Source: Bacteroidota bacterium (lineage in GTDB: Bacteria > Bacteroidota > Bacteroidia > Flavobacteriales_F > PHOS-HE28). Taken from it: a DNA stretch of 54,170 bases. The notes beneath the pieces were generated by a model. The model had not been told where the DNA came from. It made no database searches and saw only the letters and a program-made list of their open reading frames with translations. Location of the stretch: contig JAKQEI010000034.1 in NCBI GenBank assembly GCA_029573495.1, positions 1 to 54,170 of the forward strand. Reading direction: 5' to 3'. Numbering within the stretch: position 1 is the stretch's first letter; each line of letters starts with the position of its first letter. Below, piece by piece: positions 43,702 through 52,778 of the stretch. A program made the position numbers and the translations under genes.

Positions 43702-44967
43702 TCAACTCTGCCGAAAGAAACCCAATAATCTTCCAATTCGGGTGGAGATCGAGTCATTCACGGGAATCGCACGATAACCCTTGGCCAAACGGCTCCCGAG
43801 CGGCGGCACCTCGATATGCTTCGGCACCAATGGCCCGCCGGACCATGTGGCCAACGAAGCGCTCCCTGCGATCAACGCGACCCACTGCTCGTAACTGCTG
43901 TGGTTCGAGTAGCGCTTCGTGATGAGTTCGCGTGCACCTTGCGAACACCGCTCCCAACGCACCTGATCGTTCGCGAGTTGAACGATCCGACCCGCGGCCG
44001 CGATCGGGTCATCACCCACCAGGATGCCGGTGGCCCCCTCGACGACCAGCTCCGGAATGCCGCTCTCCGTGGCGCGCACCACGGGAACCACACCGGCCGC
44101 CATCGCTTCCAACATGGATACGGGCAGACCTTCGTAGTCGGACATCAGGATCAAGGCCTGTCCTTCGAGGAGTTCCTGGCCCACCTGACCTGGATCAAGA
44201 CGCCCCAGAAAGTGGATCCTCGCATTCAACCCGGCCTCTTCCACCACTCGCCGCGCCTCCACTTCCGCCGGACCCTGCCCCAGGACCTTGAACCGCAACC
44301 GGTGATCGGAGCGGCACGCGTGCACCATGGTCTCCACCACCAGACCGAAGCGTTTCTGCTCCTCCACGAGGCGCCCGCTGTAGATCACCGTGAACGGATC
44401 CGCCTTGAACACCGCGCTGTCCAATGGCACCTCCACGCCGTAGGGGATCACCACGGGTTCCGCAGCCAGCCCTTCCTGACGGCAACGCTCCGCCAGATGC
44501 TGCGAGACACAAACGAGCCTTCCGCCACAGCGTTCGGGCAGCGTGTGTCGCGCGATCTCCCAATAGTCCGGATCATCCGAATGCATGGTGAGGAGCCAGG
44601 GCAGGCCTTGCGCACCGGCGATCCCGGCCGCGATGTACATCTCGTTCAGGCATTGCGGGAGGAACATGGCGGGTCGGTGCCGCTCGAGGAAGTCCAGGGT
44701 GTCGCGGATATCCTGCTCCATCGAAGGACCCCGCTGAACAAGTTCCACCGCGACCCCCATCGTGCGCAACTGACCGACCAAGGACGAATCCTCGATCCCC
44801 GCGCCGATGTGATGCGACCGGACCACCAAGGGGACGCCCTCCGCGTGCAGGTAGGCCAACAAGCCATGGAGCCAGGTCGTGACCCCGCTGATGTCGTTCA
44901 CCAATCCGTAATGACCGAAGGCGATCGGACGATCCAATGCCCGCAGCGCATCCAGCCCGGATGTCAT
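43702..44967 (-). CDS. GT4 family glycosyltransferase
   Basis: The 421-residue product has PIAFGHYGLVNDISGVTTWL at the N-terminus, LLTMHSDDPDYWEIARHTLP, VVIPYGVEVP, FTVIYSGRLVEEQKRFGLVVE, LRFKVLGQGP and the EX7E motif YEGLPVSMLEAMAAGVVPVV followed by ESGIPELV. The last ~70 residues go beyond the usual GT4 end and are of unknown role. The DNA of its last ~60 bases begins to share the AT-rich character of the following acyltransferase. The start overlaps the stop of the upstream methyltransferase gene's neighbour in the ATGA manner only at the downstream side (44964-44967). Confidence 0.9.
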   Translation of the reverse strand: MTSGLDALRALDRPIAFGHYGLVNDISGVTTWLHGLLAYLHAEGVPLVVRSHHIGAGIEDSSLVGQLRTMGVAVELVQRGPSMEQDIRDTLDFLERHRPAMFLPQCLNEMYIAAGIAGAQGLPWLLTMHSDDPDYWEIARHTLPERCGGRLVCVSQHLAERCRQEGLAAEPVVIPYGVEVPLDSAVFKADPFTVIYSGRLVEEQKRFGLVVETMVHACRSDHRLRFKVLGQGPAEVEARRVVEEAGLNARIHFLGRLDPGQVGQELLEGQALILMSDYEGLPVSMLEAMAAGVVPVVRATESGIPELVVEGATGILVGDDPIAAAGRIVQLANDQVRWERCSQGARELITKRYSNHSSYEQWVALIAGSASLATWSGGPLVPKHIEVPPLGSRLAKGYRAIPVNDSISTRIGRLLGFFRQS

Positions 44968-45728
44968 GCCAGCCGCCTTCTGATACGTGAGATCAGGGAG
45001 GCATCTCCACCGCCACTGACCTTGGGTGCGTGCATGGAGACCTGGCGCACCGCCTCGAAGAGTCCCCGTTGAGACTCCCGCACCTCCAGCGCTTCCCTTC
45101 GTTCAGCGGACTGAAGGACGGCACACGCGAACCCGCCCCACATGCTCCGGGCCGGAGCGGTGTCGTAGGCATGTTCGTGATAGATCCCCGGTATGAAGTC
45201 CAGGTCGATGGAATGCACGTGTGGCGAACCGGCCCAATCGGCGGTCCGGATCCCTTCGCGGCATTCCGGATTGAAGCTGTCGTGCATGATGATGATGCAA
45301 CGACCCTTCGGGCGGAACGACAACAGGGTGTTGATGTCATTGCGCACACCCTTGGTGGAATGATCACCATCCACGAGGATGAAGTCGATGTTCTCGCCCG
45401 ATCGTTCCCGTTCAGCGATGAGTGTCGGGAGCACTTCCGCGGAAGGCCCGGTATGGTAGCTCACGTTCGGGAAGCGACCGGCCAGTCGCTCGGGCACGGT
45501 GGGGTCGATATCCACGGAATGAACGCGCTCCGAGAAATGGGAGATCACCTGCAGGGACCCACCCTTGTACGTGCCGATCTCTAGGGAGACCTTCGGTCGG
45601 ATCCTCCGCAGCAGGTCCTGCAGGGCGTATCGTTCGCAGTTCGTCATCTGCCAATGCAGCGCGAAGGCCGGGTCGCTGGTCAACCCATCGTCCGGTGCGT
45701 GATACCGGTGAATGCTCGGGGTGCTCAT
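44964..45728 (-). CDS. Class I SAM-dependent methyltransferase
   Basis: The 254-residue protein shows the SAM-binding motif I in VSLEIGTYKGGSLQVI, then VHSVDIDPTVPERL (acidic motif II), ENIDFILVDGDHSTKGVRNDI and GRCIIIMHDSFNPEC. This pattern is typical of the Methyltransf_24 / cephalosporin-hydroxylase-like group, often found in polysaccharide loci where they methylate sugars. The ATG at 45728 is used here, 28 bases after the upstream stop; a GTG at 45764, overlapping the upstream gene by 8 bases, would add 12 residues and cannot be excluded. Its stop overlaps the next gene's start by 4 bases. Confidence 0.85.
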   Translation of the reverse strand: MSTPSIHRYHAPDDGLTSDPAFALHWQMTNCERYALQDLLRRIRPKVSLEIGTYKGGSLQVISHFSERVHSVDIDPTVPERLAGRFPNVSYHTGPSAEVLPTLIAERERSGENIDFILVDGDHSTKGVRNDINTLLSFRPKGRCIIIMHDSFNPECREGIRTADWAGSPHVHSIDLDFIPGIYHEHAYDTAPARSMWGGFACAVLQSAERREALEVRESQRGLFEAVRQVSMHAPKVSGGGDASLISRIRRRLA

Positions 45729-45756
45729 CCGTGAAAGAAGGTCAACAAGGTATCCA

Positions 45757-46938
45757 TTATGCACGGCTATCCAGGTCCCCCAGTAGGGCGGCGACCGAGG
45801 CGAATCCCCTGGCGCGCAGGGCCGCCATGCGATGCATCATCTCCGCCCTGTTCCATGAACGGGTGGCGACCAGGCGTTCCAACAACGCAGGCTCCGGGCC
45901 GGAGCTTCCGCATCGCACCAGGTGATCACCGATGCCCAGTCGCTCGAAGAGATCGCGCAACTTGCTGTTCGGCAATTGGTAGCGATCCGCGTTCTCGATC
46001 CCGATCAGGTTCGCAGCGCTCACCTGCAGGGTCAGGATGGATCCATGGAAACGATCGGTGACCATGAGGTCCAGCTGCTGATAGCCACGAAGGGCGTTGC
46101 CAACGACCGTGGCTGGATCCTCCCGATCGACCTCGGTACCGGGCGGGTGCATGTAATCGACCACCTCGAAGCCCTGGCCCGCGACGATCGCAGCGACACG
46201 CTCATAGAGCCCCGGGTCCGCCACCGCCACACCGGCCAGTGGCCGCTGCCGCGCCGACGACGGCGGGGTCGTGGTCGGGACCAGATGGGTGATATCCATG
46301 AGGATCGTCGGGTCCGGGACATGTGCCATGTGTTCGGTGCGATATCCGGCATCGCGTAAAAGACCCTCCGCAGTGGCGTCGCGGTAGAGGATCCGATCGA
46401 AGGAAAGCAGGTCCTGGCGAACGGGGCCCAGCCGCTCCCGCTCCAAAGCACCACCGACGTATGGATCGAAGGAGACGGCCAGACCGATCTTCCTGGGCCC
46501 GGAAAGACCGGGCAGGTAGTAGGCGTTGGGTGGCAGGGCATCCGCTATCGGCTCACCGAAGTAACCGTCCAGCTGAAACACGGTATCACTGCCCACCACC
46601 ACCATGTCATAGGCCGCATCGCTGATCCTCCCCATCAGTTCATCCACACCGAGGCCCAGGGGCAGTGCAGGCCCGAACGCACAGCGCTCACGCAGGAAGC
46701 GGTCATAGGCGCGCTCGCTGCGGATGAAGTCGTTCTCCGCCGGCTTCGCGAACAATCCCTTTCCCTTGGTGGTCCTGCGCTGCCGGGCCTTGAAAGCCTC
46801 GGAAACGGCCGGGACGTGATCGATCACCTCCACCTGCGCCTGTGGGTAGAGGCGTGTGAGCAGGTTGTAGGAACAATAGGTCTGCAACACCGACCCGATG
46901 TTGACCACGTGGTGATAGGTAAGCAGTCCGATGCGCAT
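45757..46938 (-). CDS. Polysaccharide pyruvyl transferase family protein
   Basis: The 393-residue product matches the polysaccharide pyruvyl transferase family (CsaB/WcaK-like), which adds ketal-linked pyruvate from PEP to sugars. Visible are MRIGLLTYHHVVNIGSVLQ (the family opening with the GNxG-like turn), MVVVGSDTVFQLDGYFG, YYLPGLSGPRKIGLAVSFDP, VPDPTILMD and the C-terminal LDLMVTDRFHGSI with the conserved R-F-H-G. Some family members serve as sulfur or other transferases, so the substrate is a family-level guess. The ATG at 46938 is preferred over a GTG at 46947. It would give the polysaccharide a negative charge. Confidence 0.9.
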   Translation of the reverse strand: MRIGLLTYHHVVNIGSVLQTYCSYNLLTRLYPQAQVEVIDHVPAVSEAFKARQRRTTKGKGLFAKPAENDFIRSERAYDRFLRERCAFGPALPLGLGVDELMGRISDAAYDMVVVGSDTVFQLDGYFGEPIADALPPNAYYLPGLSGPRKIGLAVSFDPYVGGALERERLGPVRQDLLSFDRILYRDATAEGLLRDAGYRTEHMAHVPDPTILMDITHLVPTTTPPSSARQRPLAGVAVADPGLYERVAAIVAGQGFEVVDYMHPPGTEVDREDPATVVGNALRGYQQLDLMVTDRFHGSILTLQVSAANLIGIENADRYQLPNSKLRDLFERLGIGDHLVRCGSSGPEPALLERLVATRSWNRAEMMHRMAALRARGFASVAALLGDLDSRA

Positions 46939-46954
46939 GAATGCCACTCGAGCG

Positions 46955-48388
46955 CTAGTTGAAATGATTCAAAATGAGCGGATGCACCACCGTGAGATCG
47001 GGATGACCTTCGGTATCCACCTCTCCGAGGAACGCAGGATCCACGGCGCACAAGGCGGCGCTGCTCTTCTTGCCACTGGCGATGTCCCTGGTCAAACCAT
47101 GCAGGTCCGTCCATGTCCGGTAGTACGGATTCGCCTGTACCGCTGCACCGACCTGTTCCGGAAAGCAGTCCTCCGGATGGTCCACCCAGAGCTCCGGCAA
47201 CAACGCCTCTTTCGGCGCTCCCGCATGTTCCGACCGGTACGGGCGAGCCAGAAGTCCGACCTCCTTCGCCACCGGATGAGCGTTGAAGCGATCAGCAATG
47301 GAAGCAACGGCCCTCTCACGCGCTTCGCGATCCATGGCCCGCCCACCGAAGCGTTCGTCGTTCAGGAAGATCCCCGGCACGTAATAATGAGCGAAAGCCT
47401 CGGACCTCGCGTGATCGACACGCCGGACCTTGGGAAGCACCGGAACGGGATGGACACCTGCCGCCTCGCGGATGGCTTGTTGCATCCGTCCCCGCACCTT
47501 CTCCACGAGACCACGCGCCGGGACAGGCGGATCGAGGTGGCGCAGTACGCCGATCTCCTCCAGGATCACGTTGAAGTTCACCATCCGTTTGAACGGGGCC
47601 ATGCCGTGATCCGAGACGACCATCACCTGCTCCGGTGCGAGCTGGTCCACCGTGTATCGCAGCGTATCATCCAGCGTGGAGTAGAACTGCTGCAACAGGT
47701 AGTGCAGCGCGGAGGTGGCCCTGCCACGCGCCATCAACTGTTCGATGGTGTACATGAAGATGTTCGCCAGCACGACCGGTTCCTTCTGCACGAAGAAACC
47801 CATGTCACACGGGCCTTGCCTCTTGACCAGGTCGACATAGATGCGTACCCGCCGCCAGATGGCCTCGGAGCACTTGTCAAAGAAGAGATCCGTGCTGCGG
47901 ATACCGGAAACATTGAACCTGGTTTCCCAGATCATCCGCTCCTCGATCATCATGGTCTGCAGCTCGGGAGGATGACAGGCCTCCTTCGGGATCCTGCACT
48001 CCGGACTGAATCCACCACCTGCACCACCAAGCACCACTCCATTCACCACCGGCGCAGGCATCATGGTCGGCAGGTTCAGCCAGGCCGATCGTTTACCCCG
48101 GGCGTCCAACTCCACCCACAATGGCTTCCGTTCCCGGTCCATTGGAAAGTTCTTCGACCCGAACGACTGGGTGAAGCGCGGCGTCCCATCCAATGCCGGT
48201 TGCTCGTAGAAGGCCCCGGTGACCGTACCAGGAGAACCTGAGAGCATCTTGGTCCAGCCCCGGCTCCACAAGTCCTCCTTCACCGGCAGGACGGTCAAGC
48301 GCTTGAGCAGATCTTGAAGAAAGGGCATGTCGAAATGTTCGACCAGTCGCCGGTCCACCCCATCCAATCCGATCACCAGGAGCTTCAT
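46955..48388 (-). CDS. Alkaline-phosphatase-fold (type I phosphodiesterase-like) enzyme
   Basis: The 477-residue protein opens MKLLVIGLDGVD, the first metal-binding motif of the type I phosphodiesterase / nucleotide pyrophosphatase group, and has VMVVSDHGMAPFKRMVNFN, the second metal motif (DHG). The threonine nucleophile region is probably WTKMLSGSPGTVTGAF. No signal peptide or membrane helix is visible, so it acts in the cytoplasm. Such genes recur in capsule and exopolysaccharide loci of many bacteria with unknown exact task, perhaps handling phosphate-linked sugars or nucleotide diphospho-sugars. It overlaps the stop of the upstream ABC ATPase by 4 bases. Confidence 0.85.
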   Translation of the reverse strand: MKLLVIGLDGVDRRLVEHFDMPFLQDLLKRLTVLPVKEDLWSRGWTKMLSGSPGTVTGAFYEQPALDGTPRFTQSFGSKNFPMDRERKPLWVELDARGKRSAWLNLPTMMPAPVVNGVVLGGAGGGFSPECRIPKEACHPPELQTMMIEERMIWETRFNVSGIRSTDLFFDKCSEAIWRRVRIYVDLVKRQGPCDMGFFVQKEPVVLANIFMYTIEQLMARGRATSALHYLLQQFYSTLDDTLRYTVDQLAPEQVMVVSDHGMAPFKRMVNFNVILEEIGVLRHLDPPVPARGLVEKVRGRMQQAIREAAGVHPVPVLPKVRRVDHARSEAFAHYYVPGIFLNDERFGGRAMDREARERAVASIADRFNAHPVAKEVGLLARPYRSEHAGAPKEALLPELWVDHPEDCFPEQVGAAVQANPYYRTWTDLHGLTRDIASGKKSSAALCAVDPAFLGEVDTEGHPDLTVVHPLILNHFN

Positions 48389-49674
48389 GATACCGGAGCG
48401 GATTGTTCGAGGTGTATGGTCAGCGGAACACTACCCTTCGCGTTGTCGGTCATCTTCTCCGTGAAGAAGGGCGTTCCGGAGCCGCGCAAGCGCTCCAGGC
48501 TGGCGGTGGGAAGCACCTCCAGTTCGACCAGATCAGTGACCCCTTCCAGCATGTCTCCGCCTGGAAGCCACGTGAAATGCTCGATGCGATAGCGTCCGGG
48601 CAGCAGGTCGGGCGGTGCGATCCGCAGACGCACCCGGAACGCCTCACCGGCCGGCGCCGCCAGCCGGCCTTTGATCGCGCCTCGTGCGATGTAGGATCCT
48701 TCGGCCGTGACCAGGTTCACCGCGTGCACCACCTCATCATTCACTGCGTTCACCGCCACGTAATCGAGGTCCAGCTCGATGGGCCTGGTCAGGTCGTCGA
48801 TGACGAGTTCACGACCGGCTCCGCCTGCGACCGACCCCTTGACCGCGTTGAGCACCACGTGCCCCTTGCGGTTCGGACTATACTCGAACTGTGCCCTGTC
48901 CGAGGATGCCGCGCGCCGGGTCTGTGCGTGCATGTATTCGGAACTGACCGCCGTGGTATCCCCATCCATCCGCACCTGCCCCTTCTCCAACCAAAGGCAT
49001 CGGGTGGTATTCCCACTGATGTCATGCAGGTTGTGCGAGACCACGACCACGCTGGTGCCCTGGGCCATGGCCTGCCGCATCGCCCGCTGGGCCTTCAGGC
49101 GGAACGCGTGATCCCCGACAGCGAGCACCTCATCCACGAGCAGGATGTCCGGTTCCACGGCAATGGCCACGGAGAACCCGAGACGCGCGGCCATGCCGGA
49201 GCTGTAGCTCTGCAAGGGCATGTCGATGAACTCACCGACCTCGGCGAAGGCAACGATCTCGTCGAACTTCTCCTTGATGCGTTCCCTGCTCAGGCCAAGC
49301 ACCGACGCATTGACATGGATGTTCTCCCTGCCCGTCAACACCGGATTGAAGCCGGCACCCAAGGCGATGAGCGCACCCACCCTGCCCCGTAGTTCGATCC
49401 GACCAGCGTCCGGTTTGATCAGCCCGTTCAACATCCGCAGCATCGTGGTCTTGCCCGCACCGTTGTGCCCGACCAGGCCGAGACATTCACCGCGTCGCAG
49501 TTCGAAGCTCACATCGCGAAGAGCCCAGAACTCATCCTTGCGCAATGTGGCGTTCCGCTGACGGCCGAGCACCTCCCGGCCCAGGTCGAAGAGTCCATAA
49601 CGGAGCGATGTCCGCAGGTCCCGACAGAACTTCTTCGAGACGTGATCCACCTTGATGAGCACTTCCCCCTCCAT
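48385..49674 (-). CDS. Polysaccharide ABC exporter ATPase with C-terminal substrate-recognition domain (Wzt-like, system 2)
   Basis: The 429-residue protein is an ABC ATPase of the O-antigen/teichoic-acid exporter type. Motifs: Walker A GHNGAGKTT (near residue 68), the signature YSSGMAARLGF, Walker B ILLVDEVLAVGD and the switch histidine in VVVVSHNLHD. The C-terminal ~170 residues form a beta-rich domain that in Wzt proteins binds the modified non-reducing end of the glycan. The ATG at 49674 lies 2 bases after the stop of the permease gene. Its C-terminal domain differs strongly from that of the second Wzt-like protein at 51543, so the two transporters may accept different glycans. Confidence 0.93.
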   Translation of the reverse strand: MEGEVLIKVDHVSKKFCRDLRTSLRYGLFDLGREVLGRQRNATLRKDEFWALRDVSFELRRGECLGLVGHNGAGKTTMLRMLNGLIKPDAGRIELRGRVGALIALGAGFNPVLTGRENIHVNASVLGLSRERIKEKFDEIVAFAEVGEFIDMPLQSYSSGMAARLGFSVAIAVEPDILLVDEVLAVGDHAFRLKAQRAMRQAMAQGTSVVVVSHNLHDISGNTTRCLWLEKGQVRMDGDTTAVSSEYMHAQTRRAASSDRAQFEYSPNRKGHVVLNAVKGSVAGGAGRELVIDDLTRPIELDLDYVAVNAVNDEVVHAVNLVTAEGSYIARGAIKGRLAAPAGEAFRVRLRIAPPDLLPGRYRIEHFTWLPGGDMLEGVTDLVELEVLPTASLERLRGSGTPFFTEKMTDNAKGSVPLTIHLEQSAPVS

Positions 49675-49676
49675 GC

Positions 49677-50561
49677 TCAAGAGCTCATGCGTTCGACCAG
49701 CACGGACATCGTGACCCGGTAGAACACCCAACCCACCAGGATGAGCACGAGCCCGATCCCGGCCAGGGACCAGAACGCGTCCAGGCCCGGTGCCGGGGTA
49801 CCGGTGAGCCATGCCCGACCGGTGAGGATCAGCGGGGTGGTGGGGTTCAGGGCGAAGAGTTCCGCCATGGCACCGCCTGCCGGCATGGGGAAGACCACCG
49901 GTGTGAGGTACATCATCAACTGGGTGAGCAGGGGGATCATTCGACCGATGTCCGAATAGAGCGTGCCGATGGGCGCGAGCAACAGTCCGACCGCAAGTCC
50001 CAGGACCACGATCACCAACACGGCCACCGGGACCAGGGCCAGGTGCACATCCGGACGGACACCGAGGAACATGATGACCGGTATGACCACGATGAGCTTG
50101 ATGGCCGATGAGAACAGCACTTTGTACACCCCGGCCAGGATGAGGGACTCACGGGGGAAGTTCAACTTGGCAAGCATGGTCTTGGCACCCACCACCTGGT
50201 TCAGCGGGCTCGCCAGCGCCTCCGTGAAGATCTGCCAGAGCATGGTTCCCGTGAACACATAGGCCGGATAGGGGATGCCGGTCTCGGCCACCCGCACCAC
50301 GCCGGACATGCTGAGGAAGATCCAGATGGCGGTGCTGATCAGCGGCGTGGCGAAGGCCCACACGTAGCCGAGGTAGGATGTGCGGTATTGCGCACTGATG
50401 TCACGTACCGCCAGCCGCCAGGCCAGCGAGCGCGAGGCCAAAAGGTCCACCCACATCCCGCGAAAGAGCGCTCCCGGGGACCGCAACATCGACCCCGGGG
50501 TGTACACCGTCAGGGTCGCATGAGGCGTTGCTCTCAAGGGGTGGTCGGGAAGATCCGTCAT
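49677..50561 (-). CDS. Polysaccharide ABC exporter permease (Wzm-like, system 2)
   Basis: The 294-residue protein is an ABC-2-type permease with about six membrane segments: the N-terminal amphipathic RDISAQYRTSYLGYVWAFATPLI, then IWIFLSMSG, YVFTGTMLWQIF, a SLILAGVYKVLF helix, VPVAVLVIVVLGLAVGLLLAPI, LTQLMMYLTPVVFPMP and a last C-terminal helix. This is the usual layout of Wzm/TagG exporters for lipid-linked glycans across the inner membrane. A TATATTTG promoter box lies 110 bases upstream in the 142-base gap after the FkbM gene, so this unit may have its own transcript. Confidence 0.93.
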   Translation of the reverse strand: MTDLPDHPLRATPHATLTVYTPGSMLRSPGALFRGMWVDLLASRSLAWRLAVRDISAQYRTSYLGYVWAFATPLISTAIWIFLSMSGVVRVAETGIPYPAYVFTGTMLWQIFTEALASPLNQVVGAKTMLAKLNFPRESLILAGVYKVLFSSAIKLIVVIPVIMFLGVRPDVHLALVPVAVLVIVVLGLAVGLLLAPIGTLYSDIGRMIPLLTQLMMYLTPVVFPMPAGGAMAELFALNPTTPLILTGRAWLTGTPAPGLDAFWSLAGIGLVLILVGWVFYRVTMSVLVERMSS

Positions 50562-50671
50562 GCGCTTCTGTCGAGGACCTCGATGTTCGCGTGTCCCGGT
50601 GCAACCGTCAAACCCGAGGGACGGGATCCAGCTTCACGGGGACCCCCGATCGGTATGGTCCACAAGGCCGG

Positions 50672-50679
50672 CAAATATA
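50672..50679 (-). promoter_or_regulatory. Bacteroidota-type -7 promoter box (TATATTTG)
   Basis: The minus strand reads TATATTTG, a perfect TAnnTTTG match, in the gap between the FkbM-type gene and the second permease gene. The leader to the ATG at 50561 would be about 105 bases. It is the only perfect box found inside the polysaccharide locus. Confidence 0.5.
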
Positions 50680-50703
50680 GGCCCCACTTCCAGCCCACTG
50701 CCT

Positions 50704-51546
50704 TCAGGCCGTGGCCATGGGCCGACCGTCGGCGTGGACGGCCTGGATGAAACATCGGCCCGGACGGTCCTCATGGAGCAGATCGATGATATAGCCCATG
50801 GGTTGAAGCAGCTTCATCACCTCCATCATGCGCACAGCGGAGTGGATCTCGATGAGCAGGCGGGGATGATCGCGCTGGAGCAACCCCAAGGCACCTTGGA
50901 GCACGAGGGCCTCCGCCCCTTCCACATCGATCTTGATCAGATGGACGTTCCGCCAACCATGGCGTTCGACCAGGTCGTCCAGGCGCTCACAGCGCACCCG
51001 GGAGGCGGTGAAGCCCGCACGCTCGTAAACCGCCGCGTCCAACGGAGGTTTGACCACGCCGAGGTATCCACCCGAGCTGGTCTGATCATCCACGTTCGCC
51101 GAGGCCTGGAACTCCATCTCGCCCGCCGAATCGGACAGCGCGATGGCAAGTACGTGCGTGCGACCGGCGAGATCCGGTTCCAGGTCGAGCATACCCTGCA
51201 GGCGATCCAGGTTGGCCGGGTTCGGTTCGAAGGCGACCACCTCACAGTCCGGGTACAAGGCAGCGAAGGCCATGGAATGGTAACCGATGTGCGCTCCGAT
51301 GTCCAGGATGAGGCCGGGAGGCAATTGCCCGGGAATGGACTTCCAGATATAGGCATCGTACGTCCCCTCCACCATTTCCCGAAAAGCCGGACGACCCGCA
51401 TCCACGCGAATCCGCCTTCCCTTCAACGGCCCACCGACAACGTCATGCACAGCCACCGCCGACACGGCTCGCTCGGGTCGAGAGGGCCTTAGGGCGCGGA
51501 GCAGCAACGGAGGCACCAGGTCGATGATGAACGACTTCCACTTCAT
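50704..51546 (-). CDS. FkbM family methyltransferase
   Basis: The 280-residue protein has the SAM-binding motif LILDIGAHIGYHSMAFAAL, CEVVAFEPNPANLDRL, VHLIKIDVEGAEALVLQGA and a final LLIEIH strand, which together define the FkbM-type methyltransferases. They O-methylate sugars or similar hydroxyls. Placed right after a Wzt ATPase, it may add the terminal methyl group that stops chain growth and is recognised by the Wzt C-terminal domain, as known for ABC-exported O-antigens; this is an inference. The ATG at 51546 overlaps the ATPase stop by 4 bases; an in-frame start at 51597 lies inside that gene. Confidence 0.92.
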   Translation of the reverse strand: MKWKSFIIDLVPPLLLRALRPSRPERAVSAVAVHDVVGGPLKGRRIRVDAGRPAFREMVEGTYDAYIWKSIPGQLPPGLILDIGAHIGYHSMAFAALYPDCEVVAFEPNPANLDRLQGMLDLEPDLAGRTHVLAIALSDSAGEMEFQASANVDDQTSSGGYLGVVKPPLDAAVYERAGFTASRVRCERLDDLVERHGWRNVHLIKIDVEGAEALVLQGALGLLQRDHPRLLIEIHSAVRMMEVMKLLQPMGYIIDLLHEDRPGRCFIQAVHADGRPMATA

Positions 51547-52778
51547 CGTTCCCAATGTAGCCTGGGCCGGAGCGCCCCCCGCCATTTCTGGAACCACGCG
51601 CCCTGCCTTGGACCCTCCATCACCTGGAATCCAAGGGCATCCTCCACGAGGAAATGCCGAGCACCCTGACGCTGGAACAGGAGGTCGATGCGGTACCCCC
51701 CGTCGTTCAACAGATCAGCCGGGATGGTGCATCGCACGGTCGTTGCGCCGGGCATCCATGCAGCGGTGCCGATCGCCTCGGTCATGTCACTGATGAAGGC
51801 GATCACGTCATCCTCCGTTCGCACGATCATCTGGATGTTCAGGTCGCTATCCGTGATCCCGAGGTTGTCCAGCCGCATCTCCACTTCCACGGGCACCGTC
51901 GTCAGGAAGGCCTTCTCAGGCGAAAGGGCGCGCACCTCCACTGCTCGCAACCGGAGCACGTCGGTCCCTGGTGCGTCCGCCTCTTCCCAACTGCGGACGT
52001 GGTTCGGGGCATTGGTCTCCGCGAGGTAGGACCGGACCACGTCCGAGGTGGGTCCATCCGCCTGCAGCATCCCACGCTCCAGCCAGAGGACGCGGGAGCA
52101 GAGGCTCTGCACGGAGAACATGTTGTGGCTGACGAACAGGACCGTGCGACCCGAATCCGCAACAGAGCGCATCCGCCCCAGGCAGCGCTTCTGGAATTCC
52201 GCGTCACCCACGGCGAGGACCTCGTCAACCACCAGGATCTCGGGTTCAAGGTGTGCCGCCACGGCGAAGCCCAGCCGCACTTTCATGCCCGTGCTGTAGC
52301 GCTTGATCGGGGTCTCGAGGTGAGGTCCGATCCCGGCGAATGCGATGATCTCCTCCAACTTCGCCGCGATCTCCGCCCGGCGCATTCCCAGGATGGCACC
52401 GTTCAAGTGGATGTTCTCCAGCCCGGTCAATTCCGGATGGAAGCCGGTACCCACCTCCAGGAGGCTGGATATCCGTCCACGCATACGAATGCTCCCGGAG
52501 GTAGGTCTGGTGATACGCGACAACAGCTTCAACAAGGTGCTCTTGCCGGCACCGTTCCTGCCGATCACACCCACCACCTCACCCTGGTCGATCCCGAAGG
52601 AGATGTCCCGCAAGGCCCAGAAGTCCCGGCCGTTCACCTGTCCGGGGGAAGGCATGACCGTATCAGTTCGTCCGAACAAACCCGCGATGGTGTCACCCAG
52701 CGTGCGATGGTCGGTGACACCCAGGCGATAATGCTTGTGCACCCCACGGGCCTCGATGACGTGTGAGGAGCTGTTCAT
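51543..52778 (-). CDS. Polysaccharide ABC exporter ATPase with C-terminal substrate-recognition domain (Wzt-like, system 1)
   Basis: The 411-residue protein has Walker A GRNGAGKST (near residue 75), the signature YSTGMKVRLGF, Walker B ILVVDEVLAVGD and the switch region VLFVSHNMFS. The C-terminal part (about residues 250-411) is a Wzt-like beta domain with PVEVEMRLDNLGI, DLNIQMIVRTED and a final GALRPRLHWER. It energises export of a lipid-linked polysaccharide from the cytoplasm. It overlaps the stop of the permease gene and the start of the FkbM gene by 4 bases each, so permease, ATPase and methyltransferase are coupled. Confidence 0.94.
   Translation of the reverse strand: MNSSSHVIEARGVHKHYRLGVTDHRTLGDTIAGLFGRTDTVMPSPGQVNGRDFWALRDISFGIDQGEVVGVIGRNGAGKSTLLKLLSRITRPTSGSIRMRGRISSLLEVGTGFHPELTGLENIHLNGAILGMRRAEIAAKLEEIIAFAGIGPHLETPIKRYSTGMKVRLGFAVAAHLEPEILVVDEVLAVGDAEFQKRCLGRMRSVADSGRTVLFVSHNMFSVQSLCSRVLWLERGMLQADGPTSDVVRSYLAETNAPNHVRSWEEADAPGTDVLRLRAVEVRALSPEKAFLTTVPVEVEMRLDNLGITDSDLNIQMIVRTEDDVIAFISDMTEAIGTAAWMPGATTVRCTIPADLLNDGGYRIDLLFQRQGARHFLVEDALGFQVMEGPRQGAWFQKWRGALRPRLHWER

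Noticed and set aside
43816..45072. Plus-strand open frame of 418 codons
   Set aside because: It is antisense to a clear GT4 gene; composition is unlike a real protein.
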